A DNA stretch of 64,000 nucleotides from Branchiostoma floridae (Eukaryota > Chordata > Leptocardii > Amphioxiformes > Branchiostomatidae): positions 4,005,174 to 4,069,173 of the forward strand of contig NC_049989.1 of NCBI RefSeq assembly GCF_000003815.2, given 5' to 3'. Below are positions 50,101 through 55,998 of this stretch, piece after piece. Position numbers and translations under genes: made by a program. The notes beneath the pieces are model-generated. The model was not told the DNA's origin and did no database searches. It was given only the letters and a program-made list of their open reading frames with translations. Each line of letters opens with the position of its first letter. The stretch's first letter is position 1.

Positions 50101-50914
50101 CCCTCGAGACACAGCATTGTCGAGGTGGTTCCCCAATATGGGTGTATATAGGCTCGTTCTCTTTGGAATGTAAAAAAAACGCTGTCGCCTGAAAGTAATA
50201 AGTTGTCATTTTTTGTCTATGATTAAAAGAGGACTTTTTCCTATAAACAGGTAGATTTCATTGAAAAATAAGCCGATTTATTTTTCGAACAAGAATTGTC
50301 ATTTTTCACATTTTAATGAGAACGAGTGATGCAGCCAGTGGGAGAATTCACTGAAATACACTTTCCGTACTTGAGTTGGACCATTCCAGCGTGCATAGAA
50401 AGCCACAAAGTTAATTGTGCTTCGGTATAGGTACGTGGAAACCAGTTTGTAAGCTTTAATTATGTCGGTATGGGTCCTATCTACATTTTGAACAGTGGCA
50501 TTAATATATACAGGAGAAGAAAAGAGAACTCACCTGTTGACGGAGTAGAACTATCGGCTGCTGTTGGATGTTGATTTCGAGGGTATCGGTCGACGGTCGG
50601 TTGTCTCTCAGGTGGGTGCCGGAGAAATCTGTCGGAGTTGTGTTGACCGGCGGGACCGGGCAGGACGATCGCTCGGAGAGACCAAGTAGATGTCCGGCAG
50701 GCGCCGACGAAAAATGATCCAGGGCGGCGTCGGTTCGTCTCATGTAGCTGGATGTGTCCTGTGGGCGTGGGCCTGCAACTTTGTGATTGGTTGAAAATGA
50801 CGTCAGCCATAACAAATATGATATCATACACCACGAGGCTCAACCGACGCGGATGTCTGACGTGGCTGAAAATACTGATCAATGAAGCTCCCAGAATGAT
50901 GCAAAAAGTCATGC
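13078..50914 (-). CDS. Gene A: secreted MACPF pore-forming protein with a multi-lectin/scavenger-receptor tail
   Basis: Twenty-eight coding exons (listed separately) join in frame from ATG 49585 to a stop at 13078, about 1,943 codons. Approximate residues: signal peptide 1-21, R-V-K-R 36-39, MACPF about 200-600 with signature near 399-412, beta-rich module 792-973, furin-like Cys-rich 974-1098, kringle 1099-1178, GCC2/GCC3 repeats 1179-1421, EGF 1422-1459, PAN-like 1460-1533, SUEL lectin 1534-1630, WSC-like 1631-1728, two SRCR 1729-1943. MACPF proteins oligomerise into membrane pores; the other modules bind glycans or proteins. A secreted innate-immune effector is inferred. No signal peptide or start lies between the halves, which argues for one gene, but transcript data are needed to exclude two. 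Paralogue B lies head-to-head. Confidence 0.75.
13525..13695 (+). repeat. Dispersed GC-rich repeat (copy 1)
   Basis: Shares GGGAAGCCGATTTCG, repeated CTTTCCCGGCATAT units and CTTCCCAGAGAGGCCGGTGA with 15795-16068. Both copies lie in introns of gene A, in the same orientation. Class not identified. Confidence 0.65.
13840..14312 (+). repeat. Dispersed repeat family (copy 3) with (AC)n
   Basis: Contains a CTGCAGTACCGTAACTC block, a (CA)n tract at 14089-14119 and the terminal CTTCTTGGCGAAGGTAATAA also seen at 1015-1290. Confidence 0.5.
14361..14672 (-). CDS. Gene A exon: SRCR domain 1
   Basis: RLVNG...[24 protein letters not shown] and the C-terminal HNGWGTNNC are the SRCR hallmarks; six cysteines. 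SRCR domains bind microbial and protein ligands. Phase 1-1. Confidence 0.92.
14976..15269 (-). CDS. Gene A exon: WSC-like Cys module
   Basis: Opens [19 protein letters not shown], with later [20 protein letters not shown] and DGWCAGS. This LGCW...RAIP...C...WCAG pattern resembles WSC-type or related Cys modules often next to SRCR domains in invertebrates. Carbohydrate binding is only inferred. Confidence 0.75.
15795..16068 (+). repeat. Dispersed GC-rich repeat (copy 2), interrupted by gap
   Basis: Second copy of the 13525-13695 repeat, split by the run of N. Confidence 0.6.
15910..16009. other. Assembly gap (100 N)
   Basis: Exactly 100 N inside the repeat copy, followed by poly-C; a conventional gap of unknown true size in a gene A intron. 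Confidence 0.98.
16196..16357 (-). CDS. Gene A exon: SUEL-type lectin, second half
   Basis: [20 protein letters not shown] and KYLEIGYNC are the diagnostic C-terminal motifs of SUEL lectins (ANNxxFGDPC, KYLxxxYxC). It completes the domain begun in the preceding exon. Confidence 0.88.
17488..17616 (-). CDS. Gene A exon: SUEL-type lectin, first half
   Basis: [20 protein letters not shown] and [11 protein letters not shown] match the N-terminal strands of the SUEL (sea-urchin egg lectin, galactose/rhamnose-binding) domain. The second half is in the next exon. Confidence 0.85.
18151..18372 (-). CDS. Gene A exon: PAN/apple-like module
   Basis: Contains [32 protein letters not shown] and [10 protein letters not shown], the alternating cysteine pattern of PAN/apple modules, which bind proteins or carbohydrates. 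Confidence 0.78.
18710..20216. mobile_element. Long-TIR foldback DNA element with TTAA target site
   Basis: Begins AGGACAGCATCAGAAAA and ends in its inverted complement, flanked directly by TTAA (18706-18709, 20217-20220). The arms are about 640 and 655 nt and highly similar, with a ~210-nt loop. No transposase. Non-autonomous; TTAA fits Kolobok or piggyBac. It sits in the intron between the EGF and PAN-like exons. Confidence 0.85.
20326..20439 (-). CDS. Gene A exon: EGF domain
   Basis: [20 protein letters not shown] with six cysteines and the closing [12 protein letters not shown]: a standard EGF module in a single phase 1-1 exon. Confidence 0.9.
20565..21134 (-). CDS. Gene A exon: GCC2/GCC3-type Cys repeats 2 (11 repeats)
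   Basis: This 570-nt exon encodes eleven ~17-residue repeats of the form [17 protein letters not shown]. At DNA level it is a minisatellite-like array of ~51-nt units, so copy number could vary. Likely an extended, disulfide-bonded stalk. Confidence 0.9.
21848..22006 (-). CDS. Gene A exon: GCC2/GCC3-type Cys repeats 1
   Basis: [24 protein letters not shown] and [14 protein letters not shown] follow the C-x2-C-x-G-x(Y/F) ephrin-receptor-like repeat pattern. Phase 1-1. Confidence 0.85.
22424..22663 (-). CDS. Gene A exon: kringle domain
   Basis: One exon with six cysteines and the kringle hallmarks [18 protein letters not shown] and [10 protein letters not shown]. Kringles bind lysine-rich or other protein ligands. 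Phase 1-1. Confidence 0.9.
22965..23270 (-). mobile_element. tRNA-derived SINE (minus strand)
   Basis: Reading the minus strand, an A box TGGCCGAGTGGG is followed only a few nt later by a B box GTTCGATCC and then GGCCGAGTCATACC. The body contains CTTAGCACTCGGCA. The A-B spacing is shorter than in a tRNA, so the head has lost its anticodon arm. Confidence 0.6.
23706..23995. repeat. Two local tandem duplications
   Basis: A ~62-bp unit (CAGTAACTGATCTGAGTGCA...) is present twice at about 23706-23830. A 63-bp unit (CCAAGAGAATCTACCAACC...) is present twice at 23870-23995, the second copy overlapping the end of a gene A exon. Confidence 0.85.
23989..24108 (-). CDS. Gene A exon: furin-like Cys-rich 3
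   Basis: [12 protein letters not shown] and [12 protein letters not shown] are close to the furin-like consensus (CxGPxxxDCxxC). The exon end is chosen for phase (GGGT|gtgaac); another donor lies 2 nt away. A 63-bp tandem duplication covers this donor. Confidence 0.68.
25072..25167 (-). CDS. Gene A exon: furin-like Cys-rich 2
   Basis: Short exon encoding [19 protein letters not shown], a cysteine loop typical of furin-like repeats. Acceptor atgtag|GCATG, donor AGGA|gtacgt, phase 1-1. Confidence 0.72.
25518..25676 (-). CDS. Gene A exon: furin-like Cys-rich 1
   Basis: [18 protein letters not shown] and [11 protein letters not shown] follow the spacing of furin-like/growth-factor-receptor cysteine modules. 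Of two possible donors, GAAT|gtaggt keeps both the phase and the final cysteine. Confidence 0.75.
26321..26522 (-). CDS. Gene A exon: beta-rich module end and first Cys-rich segment
   Basis: [20 protein letters not shown] resembles the closing strands of Methyltransf_FA-like domains. Cys-rich CREGTTK...[11 protein letters not shown] then opens a furin-like region. Donor GATG|gtaagt, phase 1. From here every exon boundary is phase 1. Confidence 0.8.
26813..26959 (-). CDS. Gene A exon: beta-rich module, part 2
   Basis: 49 codons, phase 0-0. Contains [20 protein letters not shown] and [10 protein letters not shown], the middle strands of the module. Donor GAG|gtagat. Confidence 0.78.
27177..27372 (-). 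CDS. Gene A exon: beta-rich module, part 1
   Basis: Encodes [20 protein letters not shown] and [16 protein letters not shown]. Together with the next two exons it resembles Methyltransf_FA (farnesoic-acid O-methyltransferase-like) beta domains, often found in secreted invertebrate proteins without enzymatic role. The assignment is tentative. Confidence 0.75.
27686..27864 (-). CDS. Gene A exon: post-MACPF segment 3
   Basis: Starts at acceptor ttctcag|GTAAGC and encodes [20 protein letters not shown] and a DMDVGRAEY segment. No GT donor occurs before an in-frame stop. A GC donor (CCAAAG|gcattt) gives exactly the phase needed by the next exon. Confidence 0.72.
28380..28679 (-). CDS. Gene A exon: post-MACPF segment 2
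   Basis: Exactly 100 codons, phase 0-0. Includes [20 protein letters not shown] and [16 protein letters not shown], which look like beta strands. Family not recognised. Confidence 0.8.
28812..28995 (-). CDS. Gene A exon: post-MACPF segment 1
   Basis: Encodes a charged region with [15 protein letters not shown] and a helix ending in AVYLEE. Canonical sites, phase 2 to 0. No family recognised; the gene B equivalent lies beyond the window. Confidence 0.8.
29170..29409 (-). CDS. Gene A exon: MACPF C-terminal part
   Basis: Encodes [29 protein letters not shown] and DYGCFG, shared with the last visible exon of gene B (240 nt in both). Helix-turn layout typical of the distal MACPF fold. Confidence 0.87.
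29551..29842 (-). CDS. Gene A exon: MACPF signature ([14 protein letters not shown])
   Basis: Contains the MACPF signature (Y/W)-G-T-H-(F/Y)-x6-G-G. After it comes a Gln/Ser-rich, polar stretch that probably forms the second membrane hairpin. The best donor by homology is a GC site (GCAAG|gctagt, 29550-29549); a GT four bases further would break the frame. Confidence 0.88.
30009..30178 (+). repeat. KDZ transposon left terminal inverted repeat
   Basis: Matches the reverse complement of 41135-41304 with few differences. Contains internal palindromic AAAGGAATCCTTT-type and GGATTCATGC motifs that may bind transposase. Confidence 0.85.
31210..31609. mobile_element. hAT-type MITE (400 bp) nested in KDZ element
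   Basis: Ends TAGTGGTGCGTACCTAAA and its inverted complement, flanked by an exact 8-bp duplication GTTTGTGC (31202-31209 and 31610-31617). Interior rich in CAGGTTCAGGTCC-like repeats, also seen at 21600-21640. Confidence 0.85.
31779..32668. mobile_element. Tc/mariner-pogo-like MITE (890 bp) nested in KDZ element
   Basis: Ends CAGTCAAACCTGT and ACAGGTTTGACTG, flanked by TA on each side. Subterminal GGCCAC repeats are inverted between the ends. No transposase ORF. TA target and CAGT termini fit pogo/Tigger-like elements. Confidence 0.82.
34130..39000. other. Interior of the KDZ transposon without clear genes
   Basis: Several short open stretches bordered by splice-like sites, for example about 35972-36067 (plus, [20 protein letters not shown]). 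They could be further decayed transposase or cargo exons, but no family is recognisable. Confidence 0.35.
39001..40938. mobile_element. PIF/Harbinger-like element nested in KDZ element
   Basis: Ends GGGACCGTACGGCATTTAG and the inverted TAAACGCCGTACGGTCCC, flanked by TTA on both sides. Subterminal repeats GGGGGAGGGCC(A/T)AGCAAAAA are inverted. TTA targets fit PIF/Harbinger. No transposase; a LINE fragment is inserted inside. Confidence 0.75.
39580..39930 (+). pseudogene. LINE reverse-transcriptase C-terminal fragment
   Basis: [19 protein letters not shown] and [16 protein letters not shown] are typical of the C-terminal tail of non-LTR retrotransposon reverse transcriptases. The frame ends in TAA at about 39930, followed by a GTGAGTGTGAGTGAGTGA tail. 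A 5'-truncated insertion. Confidence 0.75.
40939..42011. other. End of KDZ element and gene A intron flank
   Basis: Apart from the right terminal repeat, nothing recognised; 41305-42011 is ordinary intron. Confidence 0.4.
41135..41304 (-). repeat. KDZ transposon right terminal inverted repeat
   Basis: Inverted copy of 30009-30178, followed by the 7-bp direct repeat TGACCGA that also precedes the left end. Confidence 0.85.
42012..42124 (-). CDS. Gene A exon: MACPF segment [16 protein letters not shown]
   Basis: 113 nt; gene B's exon has the same length and a near-identical translation. Acceptor ttaccag|GTATG and donor TTCC|gtaagt. The downstream intron holds the 11.3-kb transposon. Confidence 0.87.
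42265..42612 (-). CDS. Gene A exon: MACPF core with putative membrane hairpin
   Basis: 348 nt, same length as in gene B. Carries [20 protein letters not shown] and a Ser/Ala/Gly-rich stretch near residues 300-335 that contains a five-glycine run (311-315), where gene B is hydrophobic and aromatic. By position this is probably the first transmembrane-hairpin region. The donor is GC (TTTTTAG|gcgagt), where gene B has GT. Confidence 0.85.
42956..43068 (-). CDS. Gene A exon: MACPF N-terminal strand segment
   Basis: Encodes [20 protein letters not shown] and onward. The translation is identical in gene B over all 37 complete codons, the strongest conservation in the pair. The LGVGFD pattern fits the first conserved strand of MACPF domains. 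Confidence 0.88.
43251..43398 (-). CDS. Gene A exon: [10 protein letters not shown] segment
   Basis: Acidic start (DDEDEG), then [16 protein letters not shown] and [10 protein letters not shown], which gene B nearly repeats. Likely the N-terminal edge of the MACPF fold; the paired Cys residues may form disulfides. Confidence 0.85.
43900..44000 (-). CDS. Gene A exon: start of globular region (HGRGSNTGD)
   Basis: 101 nt, with acceptor cttcag|GCCAGA and donor AG|gttagc (phase 2). The gene B exon has the same length and phase, and shares GRGSNTGD and EFEH. Function of this strand-like segment unknown. Confidence 0.85.
44188..44480 (-). CDS. Gene A exon: propeptide site and N-terminal helical region
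   Basis: Encodes a short basic segment ending R-V-K-R (furin consensus R-x-K-R). A long amphipathic, Ala/Val/Glu-rich region with the block [20 protein letters not shown], identical in gene B, follows. The family of this region is not recognised. Confidence 0.85.
44481..46740. other. Gene A intron, no recognised feature
   Basis: Holds a poly-C run near 45840-45852. No coding signature or clear repeat seen. Confidence 0.4.
46745..48405. repeat. Minisatellite of ~10/20-bp units in gene A intron
   Basis: About 1.65 kb of alternating AAGGATGGGT and AAGGATGAAC/AAGGATAAAC decamers, with higher-order blocks containing GAGCCAGGATGAGCGA, degenerating after about 47800. Because few stops arise, the minus strand gives a 364-codon Ser/Pro/Leu/His repeat ORF, which I consider non-coding. 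Confidence 0.9.
48540..49195 (+). pseudogene. 5'-truncated LINE (CR1/L2/jockey-like) 3' end
   Basis: [20 protein letters not shown] is the conserved C-terminal reverse-transcriptase motif (LQxxQNRAxRxxxG). Further frames give [10 protein letters not shown] and [18 protein letters not shown] long untranslated tail ends in AAATAAAAAAAAG near 49190. Frameshifted and dead. Confidence 0.7.
49196..49521. other. Gene A intron, no recognised feature
   Basis: Nothing supportable besides the splice donor next to the signal-peptide exon. Confidence 0.4.
49522..49585 (-). CDS. Gene A exon: signal peptide
   Basis: ATG at 49585 opens [20 protein letters not shown], a classic hydrophobic signal peptide ending in small residues. 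The donor G|gtgagt is phase 1. The 64-nt coding length matches the paralogous exon of gene B exactly. Confidence 0.85.
50255..50340 (-). repeat. Dispersed repeat fragment shared with 9750-9830
   Basis: The minus-strand motifs CACTCGTTCTCATT and TTGTTCGAAAAATAAAT recur on the plus strand at 9750-9830, with similar spacing. Confidence 0.5.
50599..50914 (-). promoter_or_regulatory. Gene A promoter / 5' UTR block
   Basis: A 316-nt block that recurs inverted, without gaps, at 55585-55900. It contains a perfect CRE TGACGTCA (50798-50805) and a CCAAT box (50786-50790). The 5' UTR appears to run on to a donor CAACAG|gtgagt at 50534/50533, so gene A has an intron in its leader. The transcription start cannot be fixed from sequence. 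Confidence 0.65.
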
Positions 50915-51438
50915 AACAGCTTTGCCACACGTTCTTCTTTTTTTTTTTTTACTAAATTCTGCTCTGAATTTCTTGCTTAATGATATTGCGGACAGATCGG
51001 TCTGCCTAATGTACCCGGATGTGGGCGGTGATAAGTAGACATAATGACGTCCAGAAAGATAAGTTACAGTTGCAGAAAGAATTGTAAGCATTCAAAATAT
51101 ATCTCATTACTACATAAGTCCGCTCACACAAGCAAAGAAAGAAGTTAGAGGGGGACAAAAAGCAAACACGGAGTGAAAAGGCGTTGCCATTGATTTCAAA
51201 ATTCTAGATAACAGCTATTGTCTCCGCAGTGATAAATTATAAGTTGATTCTCTAAGTATTACCACAGCACAATAGATATAGATTTTTCAGAATTAATTCT
51301 TGGGTATAACGGATATACCAACGGTCGCGTGCGTCACAAGATTGATTTCAGATGCCGCAAACAACAGACCATCCCGGTCTGTATACACTGAATCCGGCCA
51401 CACTGTCTCATAAACACTGTACACCGAAACATGGAAAT

Positions 51439-51678
51439 AAACGATGTAGTATTTTGATGTCCTTAGAGACAAAGTCTGTAATGACAAGTGACGGAATTAA
51501 CAAAATTTACCCAAACACAATGTGTTGGTTGTTCCTGTTGGTCTGTTTGTATGTAGTTACTAAGTATAACGATGTAGTATTTTGATGTCCTTAGAGACAA
51601 AATATGTAATGACAAGTGACGGAATTAACAAAATGTACCCAAACACAATGTGTTGGTTGTTCCTGTTGGTCTGTTTCT
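51439..51678 (+). repeat. Tandem duplication (~110 bp units)
   Basis: 51439-51549 and 51568-51678 are almost identical (AACGATGTAGTATTTTGATG ... CTGTTGGTCTGTTT), separated by ~18 nt. The first 20 nt recur at 53408 and partly at 54166, in the satellite. Confidence 0.85.
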
Positions 51679-51689
51679 ATCTTTGTATA

Positions 51690-51880
51690 TGTGAGATCGC
51701 CTGGCGCCATCGGCACGCGTTGGGCCCTGACCCAAGAGGACCTGGGTTCGAATCCTGCCATGTCACCGATCTTGCGGAAATAGAAGAAGAAGAAGAAGAA
51801 CTTTATTGCACGACAACTGTAGAGGATACAGTGTTTGGCAACTTGTACATACAATACATACAGAACAGTTTAACTTCATG
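51690..51880 (+). mobile_element. tRNA-derived SINE
   Basis: An A-box-like TGGCGCCATCGG is followed by a perfect B box GGTTCGAATCC, then a (GAA)n stretch and ACTTTATTGCACGACAACTG. The last motif recurs at about 16410 and 24695, so the tail belongs to a dispersed family. Confidence 0.65.
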
Positions 51881-52887
51881 AGTTACTAGTATCTAAAAAA
51901 CTAAGAGACTAATCTATTTTACACATGGTATATAATATTTACAATCAGGCTAGCATTATGTGCTGGTTCATGATAGTATAATATTGTCTCGTTTTTTAAA
52001 TGAGTTATATATAAATTGACCGACATAGGCAGATATATCAGCAGGACATGATAGTAACATATTAAACATAGTACATGATAAATATTGGTTGGCGTCCTAG
52101 ATAGTGTTTTAGTGTGTGTTTTAGTTCTAATAGTCTGAAACAGCACTTCTAATGGAAGTTGAACAGGCCATGACGAAGTGGAATCCATCTTAGATATTTT
52201 CATGACATGTTGGACACAGCCTCAAGTGAATGGTGTTATCTTGTTAAATAGATGAATGAAAGAATGAATGGCTTATTGACTTGTAAATTTTTGCAGCCCT
52301 TTCTAAGTTGAAATATATTCCCCTCACCTAATTTCAAAACACAACACAACAATGCAACTCAAACGTCAAGTATTTTCTAGTACATGTACTTCAAGATAGC
52401 ATAGCAATTTTACATATAACGTATGGGAGTATAGCAGTCTAGCACAGTCATTAATCTGTGATGAAAAAGGAACAAGAAATTGTTTGATAGGATCTGGAAG
52501 ACAAGAGCATAGGAAGGTTTACCAAAAAAGGCTTCTATTAACGGTTGTCGTGCGCCATAAACAAGGATCTTGAACCGAATGCCAGGAGATATTGACATGC
52601 AAAATAGTTAATCATTAATCCTCTTTGTTTTTTCTTATAATTTTCATTCCTTGTTCTTTTCCAGATACCAGTGTGGGTTTGCTCCATGAACTGAAAGATT
52701 TCAATTTTTTTGCAATTTCGGTTTAAGAGTAGAAATTCTCTCTTCTGTAATATAAAATCTGTTTGGCATCAATCGTGTCGTGGCGCGTGAGGACAAATGA
52801 TGTTTCATCAACAAAAGTGCGGGCGGAACAGACACCAGAAACGTGAAATAACGTGATATCATTATGACAACCATTATCACGTGTAGA
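51881..52887. other. Intergenic spacer between genes A and B
   Basis: AT-rich, no gene or repeat recognised. Confidence 0.4.
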
Positions 52888-53334
52888 GTAGTTAACACGG
52901 GTTTCGACTGAAAAACATTTTTGAACTACAATTATGTGATGAAGAGACAGCATTTTATTTTCAACATGCCAAGAAATAATTACAGTCTATGTAGCTCATG
53001 AACTGCATGTTTGTATGTGTACCACGCCAGTTGGTGCGCGTATCCTTGTCCTTAATCAAGGTCGTTGAATATTGGAATCCTGCATATAATTTTCGGTGTT
53101 CCATCCAGTTTGATTTCTAATTAAAAGATGACTTAGTCATTTCACTGCGTGAACATGTTGGTCTAGATCGAGGAACATAAACTTTGCACACCTTAAGTCT
53201 AAAGGCCTGCATCGTTCTCGTAGATTTGATAGCCAATCTTGTCAGGCGTGTCAACGTTCCACACTGGGCGCGGTTGTTTTAGTGTGCAGACTTACTACTC
53301 TATAAGCAGAGGTTGAGTCGCGGAGATATAGTAG
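52888..53334 (+). repeat. Direct repeat, left copy (~447 bp)
   Basis: Starts GTAGTTAACAC(G/A)GGTTTCG and ends GCGGAGATATAGTAG. Almost identical, in the same orientation, to 54861-55309. The two copies bracket the satellite array. Confidence 0.88.
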
Positions 53335-53409
53335 AAGTCGGAAAAATTAAAGAGTCTGTATAATTTTTGCCGACTGCTACTATATTGTACACCAAAACAT
53401 GGAAATAAA

Positions 53410-54770
53410 CGATGTAGTATTTTGATTAAATCACTAGTAAGAAGGAAATGATTGGGTCTACTAGTAAAAATGTGACAGTACCTCTCTATCACATGAATTC
53501 ACTAGCATGAGGGAAAAGATGTGTCTATTAGTGAAAATGTGATAGCACCCCTCTATCACATTAAATCACTAGTAAGAGGGAAAAGATTGTGTCTATTAGT
53601 GCAAATGTGACAGTACCCCTCTATCACATTAATTCACTAGCAAGAGGGAAAGATGTGTCTATTAGTAAAATGTGATAGCACCCCTCTAACACATTAATTC
53701 ACTAGCAAGAGGGAAAAGATTGTGTCTATTAGTAAAAAATGTGACAGTACCCCTCTATCACATGGATTCACTAGTAAGAGGGAAAAAGATCTGATTGTGT
53801 CTATTAGTAAAAATGTGATAGCACCCCACTATCACATTAATTCACTGGCAAGAGGGAAAAGATTGTGTCTATTAGTAAAAATGTGATAGCACCCCTCTAT
53901 CACATTAATTTACTAGCAAGAGAGAAAAGATTGTGTCTATTAGTAAAAAATGTGACATTAACCCTCTATCACATGAATTCACTAGTAAGAGGGAAAAGAT
54001 TATGTCTATTAGTAAAATGTGATAGCACCCCTCTATCACATTAATTCACTAGCAAGAGGGAAAGGTTATGTCTATTAGTAAAATGTGATAGCACCCCTCT
54101 AACACATTAATTCACTAGCAAGAGGGAAAAGATTGTGTCTATTAGTAAAAAATGTGACATTACCCGATGTAGTATTTTGATTAAATCACTAGTAAGAAGG
54201 AAATGATTGGGTCTATTAGTAAAAATGTGACAGTACCCCTCTATTACATTAATTCACTGGCAAGAGGGAAAAGATTGTGTCTATTAGTAAAAATGTGATA
54301 GAACCCCTCTATCACATGAATTCACTAGTAAGAGGGAAAAAGATCTGATTGTGTCTATTAGTAAAAATGTGATATCACCCCTCTATTACATTAATTCACT
54401 GGCAAGATGGAAAAGATTGGGTCTATTAGTGAAAATGTGATAGCACCCCTCTATCACATTAATTCACTAGTAAGATGGAAAAGATTGGGTCTATTAGTAA
54501 AAATGTGATATCACCCCTCTATTACATTAATTCACTGGCAAGAGGGAAAAGATTGGGTCTATTAGTGAAAATGTGATAGCACCCCTCTATCACATTAATT
54601 CACTAGTAAGATGGAAAAGATTGGGTCTATTAGTAAAAATGTGATATCACCCCTCTATCACATTAATTCACTAGCAAGAGGAAAAGATTGGGTCTATTAG
54701 TAAAAATGTGATAGCACCCCTCTATCACATGAATTAACTAGTAAGAGGGAAAATATTGTGTCTATTTTTT
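53410..54770 (+). repeat. Satellite array of ~68-bp hairpin units
   Basis: About twenty units of the form CACTAGTAAGAGGGAAAAGA-TTGTGTCTATTAGTAAAAATG-GATAGCACCCCTCTATCACA. Each unit has the inverted pair AATGTGATAG / CTATCACATT around a short loop. One internal GATGTAGTATTTTGATTAAA near 54166 repeats the sequence at the array's left edge, so the array has duplicated in blocks. Confidence 0.9.
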
Positions 54771-54860
54771 TTCTATAATAATTCTAGGTAGACACCATGT
54801 TGGCTACGACAGAGCCCTAGAACAGCTGGCACTTACTTCGCTGTACCTGAGACTTTGCAT

Positions 54861-55309
54861 AGTAGTTAACACAGGTTTCGACTGAAAAACATTTTTGAAC
54901 TACAATTATGTGATAAATAGACAGCATTTCATTTTCAACATGCCAAGAAATAAATACAGTCTATGTAGCTCATAAAACTGCATGTTTGTATGTGTACCAC
55001 GCCAGTTGGTGCGCGTATCCTTGTCCTTAATCAAGGTCGTTGAATATTGGAATCCTGCATATAATTTTCGGTGTTCCATCCAGTTTGATTTCTAATTAAA
55101 AGATGACTTAGTCATTTCAATGCGTGAAAATGTTGGTCTAGATCGAGGAACATAAACTTTGCACACCTTAAGTCTAAAAGCCTGCATCGTTCTCGTAGAT
55201 TTGATAGCCAATCTTGTCAGGCGTGTCAACGTTCCACACTGGGCGCGGTTGTTTTAGTGTGCAGACTTACTACTCTATAAGCAGAGGTTGAGTCGCGGAG
55301 ATATAGTAG
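54861..55309 (+). repeat. Direct repeat, right copy (~449 bp)
   Basis: Same sequence and orientation as 52888-53334 with few differences. Either an LTR-like pair or a segmental duplication around the satellite. Confidence 0.88.
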
Positions 55310-55584
55310 TGATAGTGAATAGAACAGATGCACACACATCGGCAGCGTAAGGGGGGGTGAGTGTGACGCCAACTTATAGCTATAGAAGCCTTAATGAAAA
55401 ATGAATAAACAGATAGATCGATGAATAGTATTGATTGACAATTGCACAGAATACAACGCATGGCAACAACTACTAAACAGTACTTCGTGACTACGTAATA
55501 AATAGAAGTACGTTATACAGGTGCCTAAGCCTTTTTAAGTGATTAGGAACACAAATTTCCGATTTGATATTAAGTATCTGGATT

Positions 55585-55900
55585 GCATGACTTTTTGCAT
55601 CATTCTGGGAGCTTCATTGATCAGCATTTTCAGCCACGTCAGACATCCGCGTTGGTTGAGCCTCGTGGTGTATGATATCATATTTGTTATGGCTGACGTC
55701 ATTTTTCACCAATCACAAAGCTTCAGGCCTTCGGCCACAGGACACATCCAGCTACATGAGACGAACCGACGACGCCCTGGATCATTTTTCGTCGGCGCCT
55801 GCCGGACATCTACTTTGTCTCTCCGAGCGATCGTCCTGCCCGGTCCCGCCGGTCAACACAACTCCGACAGATTTCTCCGGCATCCGTCTGAGAGACAACC
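55585..55900 (+). promoter_or_regulatory. Gene B promoter / 5' UTR block
   Basis: 316-nt inverted copy of 50599-50914, with a CRE TGACGTCA (55694-55701) and a CCAAT box (55709-55713) at the same places. Unlike gene A, the leader here continues directly into the signal-peptide exon without an intron. Confidence 0.7.
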
Positions 55901-55934
55901 TACCGTAGAAGAAGCAGCCTTACTTTGAGACAAC

Positions 55935-55998
55935 ATGTGGGAGAAACTTCTTTTCTGTTTCTGCGCCGTCATGGCCTGCATCGCGGGGAGTGCGGCAG
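55935..55998 (+). CDS. Gene B exon 1: signal peptide
   Basis: ATG at 55935 opens MWEKLLFCFCAVMACIAGSA, a hydrophobic signal peptide. The donor CAG|gtgagt is phase 1, as in gene A. Confidence 0.87.

Noticed and set aside
50481-50930. 149-codon minus-strand ORF, with a parallel ORF at 55539-55928
   Set aside because: Covers the duplicated promoter and 5' UTR. The reading frame is not conserved as protein, and the true start of each gene is the signal-peptide ATG.
51690-51775. Functional tRNA gene
   Set aside because: Only the B box is perfect; it continues into a SINE-type tail.
53410-54770. CRISPR-like regular repeat array
   Set aside because: Units are contiguous, with no unique spacers, in eukaryotic intergenic DNA: a satellite.
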